Origin: Cruorifilaria tuberocauda
Taxonomy: Eukaryota; Nematoda; Chromadorea; Rhabditida; Onchocercidae
Direction of reading: 5' to 3'
Assembly (NCBI GenBank): GCA_013365365.1
Contig: JABVXU010000179.1
Span: 40,892-104,891 of the forward strand
DNA length: 64,000 nt
How positions within the stretch are numbered: the stretch's first letter is position 1; each line of letters opens with the position of its first letter. Shown one piece after another: positions 36,093-48,070 of the stretch. The translations under genes and the position numbers were made by a program. The notes beneath the pieces are model-generated. The model searched no databases. It saw nothing but the letters and a program-made list of their open reading frames with translations, and was not told the origin of the DNA.

Positions 36093-39000
36093 ATGAGCGA
36101 TTTGTTCAGTAAACAACTGAAAAAGCAAACTGCACGAGCTAAAGAAAGGGTCGGTTTCGTCCCGAATTTTTTTTTCTTATTTTACATAAAAATATGCATA
36201 TATTTACTTATGTATTTTAAAAGTATGTTTGTAAATATAACTGTAGAGACGTAATCAATGTCTTCAGACTTAAAAGAAATGGTGGCTCATGAGGAGAACT
36301 AATTTCTATATTCTAGTTACTAGAAGGATTAGGAAAAGCGAAAGCAACACAGGATGATGTATTCGATCAACATGCGGCAAATTTAGTGAAGCAAAGTAAA
36401 GCATGTGAGAGATTATATCGTGATTTAAAAGCATATGGTGGAGCATTACGAGCATTGGTTCAAGCACAGAAAACACTTCGGGAGACAATTCGAGAACTTT
36501 ACGAGACAGATTGGCCGGATCGTGAACATTTATGTGCTATTACACAAGTAATTTTATTACTTTTATAAGAACTAGCTTTACTTCAAATTTACGATACGAT
36601 ACGATCATGATAAGTTAACTATCTGAATCCTGCTCTGAAGTTTAGACGGTATGTATTATATGATTTAAGTTTACAAGTCTCAAATTAACTTGACGTGTGA
36701 ATGTTTAAAATATATATTATTTCTATGGACATTTTTTTCACAGTGATTCACTGTGACACTTCAGTATTTCGAGATTGGTAACCGGTTGAATAAAATAATG
36801 GTACAAGTTGATATATGAATAATATTTGAAAAAAGTAAAGGTATATGTGATTCGCATCTGAATGAAAGATTATTATTAAAATTAACGCATTTCATGCCAA
36901 AATTATAAAGCTTATTCAAAAGGCTGATCGATATTCAATCTTCCTCATTTTCCGAATAAAGATTAATGTACGATATTGCCACGCATTTGCTGGCTGTATG
37001 ATCGCAAAATACTCAAAAAAATGCTGACTAGAAAACTTGACAAATCTTACAATATCTTCAACTTGGATTCTTATCAGTTTTTGGCTGATTTTTAAATTGA
37101 AACTACTAATTTGTTATTTATCCGATTACATTATAGTCACTGGATCTTCAATGGGATGAATTCGAGAAAATTGTCAATGATCGAGTGATGGGTTCAGTGA
37201 ATGCATATATGGCACAATTTTCAGACTTGAAAGCTAAGGTTGCTAAACGAGGAAGGAAACTTGTTGATTTTGATGGCGCACGAAATAATTATGCTACTGT
37301 GAAAGCTAGTTCTAAAAAAGTTAGTTTTTCGCTATATATATGAGATAATAGATTGATAGATAGGATGTATAAATAGATAGAGTTTTGTTTTCAAATACTG
37401 ATATTAGAGTTTTATTTTTTAGCAAAAAATAGGTAATATATTAGATCTATAAATTAATATGATAAATTAAATAGGTAAGTAAAAAAAAAATCTGTAAAGA
37501 AACAGTGTAATGTAATGAAGTTACTACTTCTTTTTGCACTATGATTTCCTGGTTTTTATTTATTAATTAAACATGTTTTTCTTTGGCATAGCTTAGTTCG
37601 ATTAAAATATATGATGAATAATGATCTCTTATACAATATCCTTGTTAAATGGACTATATATTCTCATTTCCAGGGTGATGATGATCCAAAAGTGATAAAA
37701 GCATTAGCAGATTTACAGCAAGCTGAAACCCTGTATAAAGAATTGAACAGAGAACTTGTTGATGCATTACCTGCCACATATGATAGCCGAATAACATTTT
37801 TTGTCGATACACTTCAGACTGTTTTTAATGCTGAAAGTACCAATCATACCGAATGTGGTAAGGTGGGTTTGTGGAAGTAAAGACTATTTAAAATATAGAC
37901 ATGTTGATATGTGTTATTTTATAATTATTTTATTATTGATTCATTAATTTCAATAAAAATCTCTTAAAAAATTTTTATAATATCTTGAGAATTTTAGTTT
38001 TAAAGCATAAAGAGAAGAGCAAAGTAGTGTTGTGATAAAATTTTCATTGCGAGGATTAGGAGGAATTTTGTTTGCCAGGCAGTTATGTAATTCTAACGGC
38101 AATTACAATTTATCTTTTCGTTTAAATTTGTTACCAATTTTTATTCAGAATAACAAAACGCTTGTTACCTTACTGGATAATTTGGGAAACTCATTCGATT
38201 CTCTTCGTGTTCCGCGAAATGTGTCAGATCATTCTGATGAACAGTCGATTTCAACTGAAAATCCACCACAAAAATCTGAAGCGATAAGAGAATCTCAACC
38301 AACATCTCCACATGTCTCCTCTGAGGCGCCTCCGAACAAAGCCGATGCTGAGCATGATGATGAAACTGTAGAAAAAAAAGTTTATCCAGTAAATTCAAAT
38401 CTATCAGTTTGATATTCTATTAGCTAGTCTATAATCAGTGTTAAGATTAAATGGATTCTGTCATAAACACTACTTTACGTTGGAACTTACTATTTTAGTC
38501 GTAATAGCAGTATGAAAAACTACTTTTTAATTGTAACTGTGAGTGCAACATGCAATTTGTTTTAAGATAAATAGTACATTGGAGAAATGTTTTATTCCTA
38601 ACGTAGAATAAGACATGCACGAAGTCTTTTCTCACTCATAATTATATTGATTGATTTTTTCCTAACTTTTGCAAAATTTAGTCTCATTCTAAATCCTTTA
38701 CTCGCTATGAATGTTATTTGCAGAGCTTAACTGCCGCAACTGTTCCTACTGATAATGAAGAGCGAAATGATAAAAAGATGGAAAAATCATCAGCTAATGG
38801 TGATAGTATTGGTGAAAATGGTTCAAAAACCTCGCTAAATCCATTTGATGATGATGATGAAGATACAAAAAATCCGTTCAATGAAGATGACGAGAAAAAA
38901 CCGCATCCAGAGCCACGTTCACCACAGAAAGGTGACATTCGTCAGGAAGCAGTTGCCGATCGAAAGGTATTATTGTTTACAATGATATGTATAACAAAAA

Positions 39001-39464
39001 TTTTCATTGACATTTAAGTAATATGAAAAGATTATCTTACTAAAATGGTTAAACCATAATATGAGAGGAAAAACTGTAATAAATGTTAAATCTAACGTCA
39101 CTGCGATTTTGTCAAGCTAAGGAATTATAATTGTCAATGAAGACAAACTAGGAATGAGTAGAAATTTTACGCTAGAGAAAAATTAATTTGCAACGGAAAG
39201 AAGAATTTTATTTTGCATGGTTGAAGAGTTTATCTTGATTTTATGTTGTTTCTATTATACGTCTTTCAGGTTTTGTACAAAGTTCGAGCAACACATCGTT
39301 ATACCGCAGAAGACACTGATGAACTGACATTTGACGCAGGTGAAGTAATAACAGTGTTAGAAGCCCGTGAAGAGGATCTTTTGGATGATGGATGGTTGTT
39401 TGGTGTAAAACAATCTGATGGAGTTCATGGTGTATTTCCCGCAAATTTCACGAAATCTTTATGA
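36093..39464 (+). CDS. amph-1: Amphiphysin/BIN1-type BAR-SH3 protein (AMPH-1)
   Basis: Membrane-curving N-BAR protein of endocytosis and recycling. Exons: 36093-36149, 36317-36547, 37137-37319, 37674-37862, 38149-38379, 38724-38966, 39270-39464; all phases agree, 442 aa. The N-BAR domain occupies about residues 1-235, with an amphipathic basic N-terminus (MSDLFSKQLKKQ) and the amphiphysin signature KRGRKLVDFDGARNNY. A disordered acidic, proline/serine-rich linker contains two NPF motifs (336-338 and 347-349), each followed by acidic residues. The C-terminal SH3 domain (about 380-442) has ALYDY-like RATHRYTAEDTDELTF and ends at DGVHGVFPANFTKSL. In C. elegans AMPH-1, acidic-flanked NPF motifs recruit the EH-domain protein RME-1; the same is likely here. 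The start matches the family's usual N-terminus. An acceptor 16 bases upstream fits trans-splicing. The first donor is the unusual GTCGGT. Confidence 0.96.
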
Positions 39465-39560
39465 AATATTTTTATTTTTTTAGATCTCGGATGCGTGAAC
39501 TGTTTAGGAATATAACGATTACTCTTTTATTCAGAATTCAGAAATTTATCAAAATTATGT

Positions 39561-39779
39561 TTACTTAACTTGCAATAATAGAAAATCAGGAATTTTACTC
39601 GTCATTCCGCTCTGTTTTTTCCTCTCGATATGATGCCAGGCAGTTTTTATCTCAGCGGATAATGATGAGATATCAAAAGTGACAGCAAGACATACTTTTT
39701 CTACATACTTTGTCTTTTCAAAAGCTGGCAGTTTTTCCGTTCCGAGTTCCCAAAGTTTCGTAATACTGCAATCATTTTT
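39561..39779 (-). pseudogene. Orphan minus-strand coding fragment (decayed gene or terminal exon)
   Basis: Seventy-two sense codons end at TAA (39563-39561), preceded by a CTGCAG acceptor-like site. The translation is well mixed in composition (for example KLWELGTEKLPAFEKTKYVE) and unlike AT-rich noise. The same frame continues upstream with protein-like text broken by stops near 39808 and 39915, suggesting decay. Another protein-like minus-strand stretch lies at about 40365-40440 (PNGQENFEDIGDALLLIKIVR) before a GTGAGAAA donor. No family was recognised; a real gene with exons I could not join is the alternative. Confidence 0.3.
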
Positions 39780-40441
39780 CTGCAGAAAAATTTCATTCTA
39801 CATAAAGCAGTAGATATTTTCACCAATAGTTTCTCTGTCACTACAACTCATCTCTTTACAGCTTCGAATATGATATTCCCATGCTACTTCCACTTTTTTC
39901 CATATTTTGCATTATTTTTTAGATTCGACATATTGATCACTTTGTATATCATCTAATCATTTGAAATTATTTTTTCTAATTTTATAATCTTACAGCAATG
40001 ATTGTGATATAATATTTTATCCTTTCTACATGCTTAATTAATCCTTTGAATGATTTGTACAAGGTTGTGATAGATTTAAATCATTTTGTTATTTTAGCTT
40101 TATTATCAATGTAGTTTGTGCCTTTATTTCCTTCATATTATTCCTTCTGAAGAGATCTAAAACATTGCTTATAAACATTATGCTTCAAAATGCCTTTTAA
40201 CAGCTGAAAAATGGATCTGCGGTATAGCAATGTATAATTTTGCCTCAAAATTATTATTACAGAATGGCAGTAGGTGGTCAAGGAAGTTGTGATGTACGAT
40301 ATCAGCAGAGAAATAAGTTGCTGAGGTTCTGATTCTGCCATTTTTCTTGATATTTTCTCACCCGGACTATCTTTATAAGAAGCAATGCGTCACCAATGTC
40401 CTCAAAATTTTCTTGTCCATTTGGTAAGAATTCTTTCAGAA

Positions 40442-41356
40442 ATAATTTGCTTTACTGATAGCAGATAATAACGAATCACCATGTTCAACTTTTGACACTT
40501 TAAATTATATAATCTAATGAGAAATATCTTTTATAATACAAAAATATAGTAATAGTAATGAAAATAGTATTAATAATAACAATTGAAATTGCACTTCGCT
40601 ATTATTTTAATAGCTTGTAATGTAGCATTAGAATATGAACTGACGAGAAATAGAAATGAAATTGAAATTGACAAGAGGAGAAAAGAGTGTTGCGTTCATT
40701 TGTTTATTCGATGTCTAATCGACATTTTTCCATCATTGAAAGATGTGATAATATCTTTTGAAAGTATTAGAGAAAAAAATTAAAGAACAAAAATTTAATT
40801 CTTAATACTACTCATTTATTTTCCGATACTGTTACTTTTCATTATTTTTATACTATTATTATTATTATTATCTTATCAATTTTATTTCATGCTATAAATA
40901 ATTTATATCATATTCCGTATATTTTCATATATTATAGCAATTTTTCCTGAACATATTTTGGATAAAGTAAATAATTTCACTGAAAAATATCATATTCATT
41001 GTTATTTTAAGATTTGAAAAAAAGAAAATGATATTCTAAGATATTATAATAAAGTAATAAGAAACAAACGAAGTATAATGTTTGTTTGCTAAATGCATAC
41101 GTGCATGTTAATTAACTTAATTAATCAATTGATGATACATAGATAAGAAAAAATTGCGAAAATTGCCGATGGCATTACATACGTTCAAATGACTGGAACG
41201 TCTAAAAGTGACTGATTAACAATTGTGATAAGAATTGTCCATTATCCAATTTTCATCCATATACTTCTTCGTCTCATCTTTTTCTATTCTCCGTTAATTA
41301 TTATTCTAAACTGATCCGGTTTCTTTACATTTTAATGCTCCAATTTTTTCCTCTCC

Positions 41357-41389
<33 letters not shown>

Positions 41390-41519
41390 CTTTTTATCAC
41401 ATTTTTCAGTATATAAACGTTCGTTATGAGCTATTGATGGTTTATTTTTATGGTGGTTCTAACAACAACCCAGTACTATCCTTATCATTTATTATCACTA
41501 AAGTTACTCTATCATATAA
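40442..41519. promoter_or_regulatory. Upstream region of the collagen gene with (CT)n tract
   Basis: AT-rich DNA including ATT-trinucleotide runs near 40855. A CT dinucleotide tract (41351-41391) lies about 130 bases before the collagen start. No other gene is seen. Confidence 0.5.
41351..41391. repeat. (CT)n microsatellite
   Basis: Pure CT dinucleotides from 41361 to 41382, with impure pyrimidine flanks, in the promoter of the collagen gene. Confidence 0.95.
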
Positions 41520-42845
41520 ATGGAAGACAAAAAGAATCAACCACAAAGTTTAAAACCGACTGCTTTCATATCGGTTGTTTTTAGTACCTTTGCCGTATGT
41601 TCCATTTTGGTAACATTTCCTTTAATTATCAATTATATTCAAACATTGGAATCATCTGTTCAACTTGATCTCGACTTTTGTCGCGTATGTTTTGCCATTT
41701 ATTATTCATCTTTTCTATAATTCAAAAAATAAAAATTAATTGAAATTCTTCGTTTCTTGTTTACTTTTAAATAACAAATTTAATATAATAATAATTAAGA
41801 TATTAAATAATTGAAGAACTTTTCATATTTGCTAAAAATTTTCTCGATTTACTCTTATATTATTAAATTTAGGCTCGAGCTCAAGATATGTGGAAGGAAA
41901 TTTTGGATATTGAAACTAATGGACGTTATGATTCTGGAAAATTAGCACGTATAGTAATGGCGCATCGACAGATAAAAAAACGTGATACGATGGCGGATTT
42001 TTGGGCACGAAGATTACATGATCAAGAACTTCGTGACGAACCATATCAAAAGCCGGAATCATTCAGAGATAGCTATGCAAGCGGAGATTGCTGCACATGT
42101 TCACGTGGACCACCTGGACCGCCGGGACCACCAGGTCGCGATGGTTTAAATGGGATAGATGGTGAAATTGGCCAAATTGGACCACCTGGACCACCTGCGC
42201 CTTTTGAAGCGGATATTCAAAGTTTATTTCCACCACAGTGTCCTTGCGAATCACCACCCGGTGAACCTGGTCCTAAGGGACCACCTGGGCCTGATGGTCC
42301 ACCGGGACCACCAGGTCAAGAAGGCGAAGATGGAAGGCCCGGAGATCAGGGACCCAGAGGTGCACCAGGGCTACCGGGTCAACCAGGACAACCCGGAAGA
42401 GCTGGACCACCCGGTGAACCAGGAACATACAGGACAGAAATTGGACCAGAGGGTCGACGAGGCGCGCCAGGACGTCCTGGACCTCCAGGACCAACAGGAC
42501 CACCAGGTGCAAACGGTGAGGATGGTCCAGTGGGCCCAATGGGTCCAGTTGGTCTTCCTGGACAACCGGGACAACCAGGATCAAGTGGACGACCGGGACC
42601 TGCTGGACCTCCAGGAGAACCTGGTACGTTTTTCAATTTACCAAGTATTAATATTGATATTGAAACATCAGTCTACCAATTTTAATTTTCACAGATTCAT
42701 TTTTGCACAGATTTTAATTTTAAAACTAATCACCTGAGATACACATATTCAATAGAATTTGTTCATCCGTAATTACTTGTTAATTCTAGGTGCACCTGGA
42801 AGTTGTGACCACTGTCCACCGGCTCGTCTTGCTCCTGGCTACTAA
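41520..42845 (+). CDS. Cuticle collagen
   Basis: Secreted structural collagen of the nematode cuticle. Exons 41520-41684, 41873-42623, 42790-42845; 323 aa, the usual size. Residues about 15-40 form the N-terminal membrane anchor/signal. RQIKKR (87-92) fits the subtilisin-type processing site conserved before the collagen region. C128, C129 and C131 precede the first Gly-X-Y block (from G134). That block is broken by a segment with CPC, followed by a long Gly-X-Y region with a short break at [11 protein letters not shown]. The end is [13 protein letters not shown], the classic C-terminal cysteine pair and tail of several C. elegans body-shape collagens (DPY/ROL/SQT types). I cannot assign the exact paralogue. 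Cross-linking should be by disulfides, tyrosine links and prolyl hydroxylation, as in the family. Confidence 0.96.
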
Positions 42846-43232
42846 ACGAGCGCAAGCACTCATATATAAATCAAATTTGCATTGAAGTTTTATTAAAAAG
42901 TCAAAAATGAAGTATATTTGATCATATCATCACGATGATATCTTCGAAGAAAAATGATCGACAGTTCGTAGTTTGTAAAGTTTCAAGCTTTTTCCGGGAA
43001 ATTTCTCATTTCTTGTTTGCTCTCTTACTAATACCAATAATTTATTGTTTGAGAAATACTTATAAAACAATCATAACATTATGCAACTTGTACTTTTCCT
43101 AATTAAGTATGCTTAATCAATGATTGCTATAAATGATGTTTAAGAAAGTTCGGATTTTCATAGATAAAAAAGATTCATCCATGGCACAAAAAAATGATGA
43201 TGAACATCTAAATAGTTATAATAGCTCAAATA

Positions 43233-43234
<2 letters not shown>

Positions 43235-43274
<40 letters not shown>

Positions 43275-43289
43275 GAGGAGGAAGAGAGA
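43235..43289. repeat. (GA)n microsatellite
   Basis: About 18 GA dinucleotides (to 43271), then purine-rich imperfect sequence, some 390 bases after the collagen stop. It is complementary to the CT tract before the same gene. Confidence 0.95.
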
Positions 43290-43570
43290 GAAAGAAATGA
43301 GAAAAAAAATTGTTCCCATTTCACTCAATTCTTATTAAAGATTGAAAAGATAAAAAAAAATTTTTGACAAATTTTGTCACTTTTTCGATAATTTCTTTCC
43401 ATTTCATCAAATTGCCATAAATTTTTTTTCCTTGACGAATGAGAATAAAACGATAATTTGATTTTGAAAAAAGTCGATTTTCTGAAGAAATGAAAAACTT
43501 TTTATTCAATCAATAAAGTACTTCTTATTCTTCTCATCACTGAAAAATGTTAAATTTAGTCATTACCTCG

Positions 43571-43719
43571 TCACCTGCATTGATAGCTTAGCTTCATTTG
43601 ATCCTGAAATAGCTCAGAATAATTTGTTTATAGATCTGATGATTGCTTACCTGAGAGCAATAACAGCCAAAGGTACACATACAGATATCACTGTAGAATC
43701 CTTGAATAGCAATACTTCG
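43571..43719 (-). other. Possible two-exon cysteine-rich mini-ORF
   Basis: Minus-strand segments 43719-43651 and 43603-43571 join across a 47-base intron with good signals (CAG|GTAAGC, CTATTTCAG). In one frame the joined peptide carries five cysteines in about 33 residues (DICMCTFGCYCSQ) and ends in TGA. A second frame across the same intron gives a hydrophobic C-terminus. No start was found. It may be the end of an unplaced small secreted-protein gene, or chance. Confidence 0.22.
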
Positions 43720-44679
43720 TCATTTGGCTTTTTAATATTTTAAAAGTAACTCGATGAATTACAATAATCATTTAAAAAGCATATCAGTCCTGCTTTTTGT
43801 TCTGTTGATTTGAGATAGAACGATTACAACAATATTACAAAAATGATTCAGTAAAACTATAAAGTAAAAAATCACTATAAAAAATCATCATAATGAAAAA
43901 TCACCATAATTATAAAAAATCACCATAATGAAATTACTTTCATGGTTTTAAACGTCGAATATTTTAGGAGGAGCAAGAAAATACGAAAATCGAAAATTCA
44001 ATTTTCTTTTCAGGAAGCTCTTTTTGTCCTTAACTAAGGAAAGAATTTATTTAATGTTTAACCTTTACTTCATTTAACTTTATTTTACTATAGCATTGTT
44101 TCATCCACACACCGTTACCTGTGCGATATACGACAACAACACAAACACTGCGAAATTATACAATAGCAGTATAATTGAGAACAATTCTAACTTATAAACT
44201 ATTGTTTGAAGTAACGGAATATTGAATTCTGGAAAATACCTTCAAAAAATGCTTCTTAAAATGTATAAATTGCAATTGATACAATAAACTCAACAAAATA
44301 AACCACTAAGCTGTTAAGGTAAAAACTATTTTTATCCATTTCAGGAAACTATTCGGTCTATAAACGAACATAATAGCAAAATGCTAATCTTTTTGCATAG
44401 TAATTTTCTGCTACACCCTGAAATTTATTGTTCGCTAATACTTTAAACTTGAAAAGTTGGAGTCTTCTGGTTAGAACCAAAAAAAGTACCTAACTAATTA
44501 AAAAACTTAAGAAAAAAAATAATATAAGAATAGTAATTATGAGTAATATGAGAATAGTAATTATTATTAATAACAACAAAACATAAACAAAATGAAAATC
44601 TAATATTTTATCAAGCACTATTATTAAAATAATCTTAGCTAGTTCTGAATTATCTGAATTACTATAAAATTCAAACATT

Positions 44680-45005
44680 AATTTTGCATGCTTTTTTAGT
44701 TATATTCATTTTATTTTGCATGCCCTTTGTTTAGTTGTATATTATGACACTAAGTTTATTCTGCATGCTTTTTAATTGTTTATTTGTATACATTGTTGTT
44801 TTAACTTTATTTTACATGCTTTTTATTTATTTTTCTTCTAAATATTCTAACATTGATTTAATTTTGCATGCTTTTTTAATTGTATTCACACTATTTTGCA
44901 TGCCTTTTGTTTATTTGTTTATTATAACATCAATTTTATTTCGCATGCTCTTTAATTGTTGACTTGTTTATTACAACACTAACTTTATTTTGCATGCCTT
45001 TTTGT
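44680..45005. repeat. Tandem repeat with GCATGC core, about 179 bp unit
   Basis: Eight TTTTGCATGC(T/C)TTT-like elements lie at about 44684, 44714, 44758, 44809, 44862, 44892, 44939 and 44988. The spacing repeats after about 179 bases (44684/44862, 44714/44892, 44758/44939, 44809/44988). This indicates a two-copy tandem unit, each with four subrepeats. The open frame over it is an artefact. Confidence 0.75.
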
Positions 45006-45479
45006 GTTACAATTGTCTTACATCGTAAAGTAACTTTTTTGTTTTCATTTTATTCAATATTAGTAAAATAAACTGATACTATGGGAACAGGTAATGAATG
45101 ATTGTTTGTAATAGATGATGAGTTGTGATAAATAGCCTAGTTTGAAACCTAATAGTTGATAAATAACATCATGCAAACTGTGAACTTTTCATTTATTTAG
45201 AAATTTGTATGAGATTTTGGTTATTATATTTCAAATTCTTTGGGTAATTAATAGGTTAAACATAATTCACTGATTAAATATTTAGCGTAAAACATATTTA
45301 CGAAGCGAAATGTAAAAAAACTAGGAGTAGCAGCAATTACTTTCTTTTTTTAGCGCTAATATGATAAGAATAGATAATGTTGAATTAACAGTATTAGCTG
45401 CTACTCTTAGTAATCATTTAAAAGTCTTAAATTGAATTGAATCATATCAGTGATGGAGAACGAAGAAGTTTATCATTAA

Positions 45480-48070
45480 TCAATCAACATTAATCTTCCA
45501 GAGATCGGCAAGTGTAAATCCAGGTTTCAATTCTTCAATTGCTACTCCAAGCTCTTCAGAGTAAACCGGTGGTCGTACTTCTCCACTAACAACACCATCC
45601 GAGAAATAACTCTACCAAATACAATTTTATAATCGTAGAGATATTTATGAGGTAAGAAAGAGAGGAATGAATTAAAATCTTCTTTTGAAATAAATTAAAA
45701 TCATACAGCATATGCATCGGATCGAAGTGGTCGATCATCAAGCTCAACGTCTTCATCTATCAGCTTCAATACATCTTCCATTTCCTGAGGTGTGCCCTAC
45801 AAATTTCCAACAGATCTCGAAAAACAACATTTACCTTATTTTAATTACTAAATGTAAAGTTTATTTGGTAACTGTCAAAACAAAATTTAACATTTACCTT
45901 ATTTTAGTTACTAAATGTAAAGTTTATTTGGTAACTGTCAAAACAAAATTTAACATTTACCTTATTTTAGTTACTAAATGTAAAGTTTATTTGGTAACTG
46001 TCAAAATAAAATCTAACATTTACCTCATTTTAGTTACTAAATGTAAAGTTTATTTGATAATTATCCAAACAAACAGAGTTTGAATTAAATAATTAAAAAT
46101 ATTAAAACAACTGGTGATACCGGTCTTTCTCGAACGTATTGCACACCAAAAATCGGTTTCTTCATATAAGCTTTTTGAAGTGCACATATCGTTCTGTATA
46201 TAATTTTAAGTCTTTCTTCCGGATCGATCCGAAAGCCAAGCACGTATTCTTTGTTCTGTAAGAGGAAAAAGAACAGAATTTTTATTTTGTAATTTTTTAA
46301 AAAGTATTAAAATCTTGTCTTTTATTAAAAGTGGTAACAGTACTAATAGTACAAATTTTTTGTCATTTAACATAATTTATTAACTTATTGATATTATGAG
46401 TAATTTACGGGTATTATGAAAGTAATATGATGAAGTTTGTTCATCCATTTTGATGAAGGAAATAAAAATACTACTCTTTGGAAGAACTTTAAAGGTACAA
46501 TTTCAAGGTAACAGGTAATTTTTCAAAGTAACGGTAGCAGATAATTTCAAACAATGGATTAAAAGTTGGTATTATTGGAATTTTTAAATTAATTAAATTG
46601 CGAGCAAACAATGTTTAAAAGAGTATTTTAGAAAGGAAGAATTTCTTAGTAACTTACAGCAGCATTTGTTTCAATGACCAAAGCAAGACCGAAACGTGAA
46701 TTACGTGTACGGCAATCTTGCACTTGCAAATACGGTATACTTACATTATACATTACATTTGTTGTTGCATACCATGCAATACGAATATTTGTAAGTATCA
46801 TAATACCAAGCGTTCCCTAATAATATTATTAAAGTTTCAAGTTTGAATAAATTATTTCAATAAATAATTTGAAAATTAACTTCTTTCAACTTTCAACTTT
46901 AATACAAAGCAAACTTTGAAAAAGAGCCCATATTTGAATAATTTTAAAAGATATCATACATTCCTATTCTTTTTTTTTTCCAGGATGATTAGCATGATTA
47001 AAGCTAGATTTAAATCAATGATGAAATATAATGTAAGACAATATTCAAAATGCATGGATAACGATTTACAATGAATATCATCTACCTGATCATTGCCTAA
47101 ATTCCATACACCATCGAACCGATTACACTGCTGCTCTTCAGGTAAGATTCGAAGGTGATGTTCATCGTTTACTAATGCACCACGCATTTTCAACTCTCGA
47201 TAAAGTTTCGATGTCTCATACGCTCGATGAATAGCTATTACCGTCGTTAGAAGCTTTGTCTAGGAAATGAATGAATGTTGATAACAGGTTTTCATAATTT
47301 GAAAAAAATGCGATTATGCTTAAATGGAAGAAAAACCTGAGATGGATTGAGACAGGTAAAGATGAATTCGAATCGAGCATTTGCATGATGTGCTAACAAA
47401 TAAAGTGATTCACTTTGTCCTCGAAGCTTTGATTTTGCTACTCTTATTGTTACTCCACTTATTGTATTGTATCTGAAAAGGTATATTAAGGTAAGTTATG
47501 AGGAATAATTGATAACAAAGTATAATCCGTGTTATAATATCAAGTCTAATTATCTCATGATCTCAAGTTTTGCTAATTTGATTTCATTGAAGATATGATA
47601 AGATTAATTTCGGTAATATAAGATTGATCTTATTCGTAGAGGAAACTAGCAAATTCACGATTTCAATAAATATGTCAAAATTTAAGAATCATCAAGATAC
47701 CCGAGACTTAGATTGATGCGTGGTACAGTAGTTGCATGCCATATCAGTCTTAAGTTTGTTATCCGAAGAACACCCTTATCTCCACAATTTCCCTTGGTAT
47801 CCTCGACACTTTCAATACGAGTTATGAGATGCTCACCGGGAATCAGATGTAACGATCTACAATACTTATACAGCTAAAGTAGTACGATAAATGACAAATC
47901 ATTACTTGTCAGAGTTCATTCCGACAATTTATCAATAACCATTCGAAGGTTATTGATTGATAAGAAGGAGGAAATGAAGTAAATCAAACAATCATTAGTT
48001 AAAAGAAAACATACCGTAGACTTACATCGAATCGTATATCACGATCTTGCCAGGGTGTAATCGATTGCAT
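45480..48070 (-). CDS. bbs-5: BBS5, subunit of the BBSome
   Basis: Ciliary trafficking protein; BBS5 is the PH-like, phosphoinositide-binding subunit of the eight-protein BBSome. Exons: 48070-48015, 47856-47701, 47472-47337, 47259-47086, 46816-46658, 46255-46121, 45796-45707, 45611-45480; phases agree, 345 aa (human 341). Landmarks close to human BBS5: WQDRDIRFD at the N-terminus, IESVEDTKGNCGDKG, RVAKSKLRGQSESLY, the second PH-like half starting near VWNLGNDQGTLG, RNSRFGLALVIE, PIFGV, and the C-terminal PVYSEELGVAIEELKPGFTL. For the first intron, donor 48014 with acceptor at 47857 keeps the exact human spacing. A stronger-looking donor (GAT|GTAAGT) joined to another acceptor would insert two residues. 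A likely X-box lies about 420 bp upstream. An intron (45797-46120) holds a 63-bp minisatellite. Confidence 0.96.
45828..46075. repeat. 63-bp minisatellite, four copies, in a bbs-5 intron
   Basis: Units start at 45828, 45891, 45954 and 46017, exactly 63 bases apart, each with CATTTACCTTATTTTA followed by TTACTAAATGTAAAG. The last copy is the most diverged. Because 63 is divisible by three, a plus-strand frame stays open through it with a 21-residue repeat, which I take as a by-product. Confidence 0.95.

Larger units (their letters stand above)
42846..45479. other. Interval between the collagen and BBS5 genes, rich in repeats
   Basis: Contains the collagen 3' flank, a GA microsatellite, a possible two-exon cysteine-rich mini-ORF on the minus strand, short AAAAATCA(C/T)CATAAT-type repeats near 43868-43935, and a tandem GCATGC repeat (44680-45005). 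Otherwise noncoding AT-rich sequence. Confidence 0.5.

Noticed and set aside
38032..38148. Upstream extension of the amphiphysin exon starting at 38149
   Set aside because: Open by chance; the TTATTCAG acceptor at 38141-38148 gives the phase that joins the BAR-domain exon.
42063..42737. Several long ORFs on both strands over the collagen
   Set aside because: Shadows of the Gly-X-Y repeat; only the frame with Gly-X-Y and the conserved termini is real.
44735..44962. 75-codon hydrophobic ORF
   Set aside because: Produced by the T-rich GCATGC tandem repeat.
45712..46083. 123-codon plus-strand ORF with 21-residue repeats
   Set aside because: Antisense of a bbs-5 exon followed by the 63-bp intronic minisatellite; no independent coding evidence.
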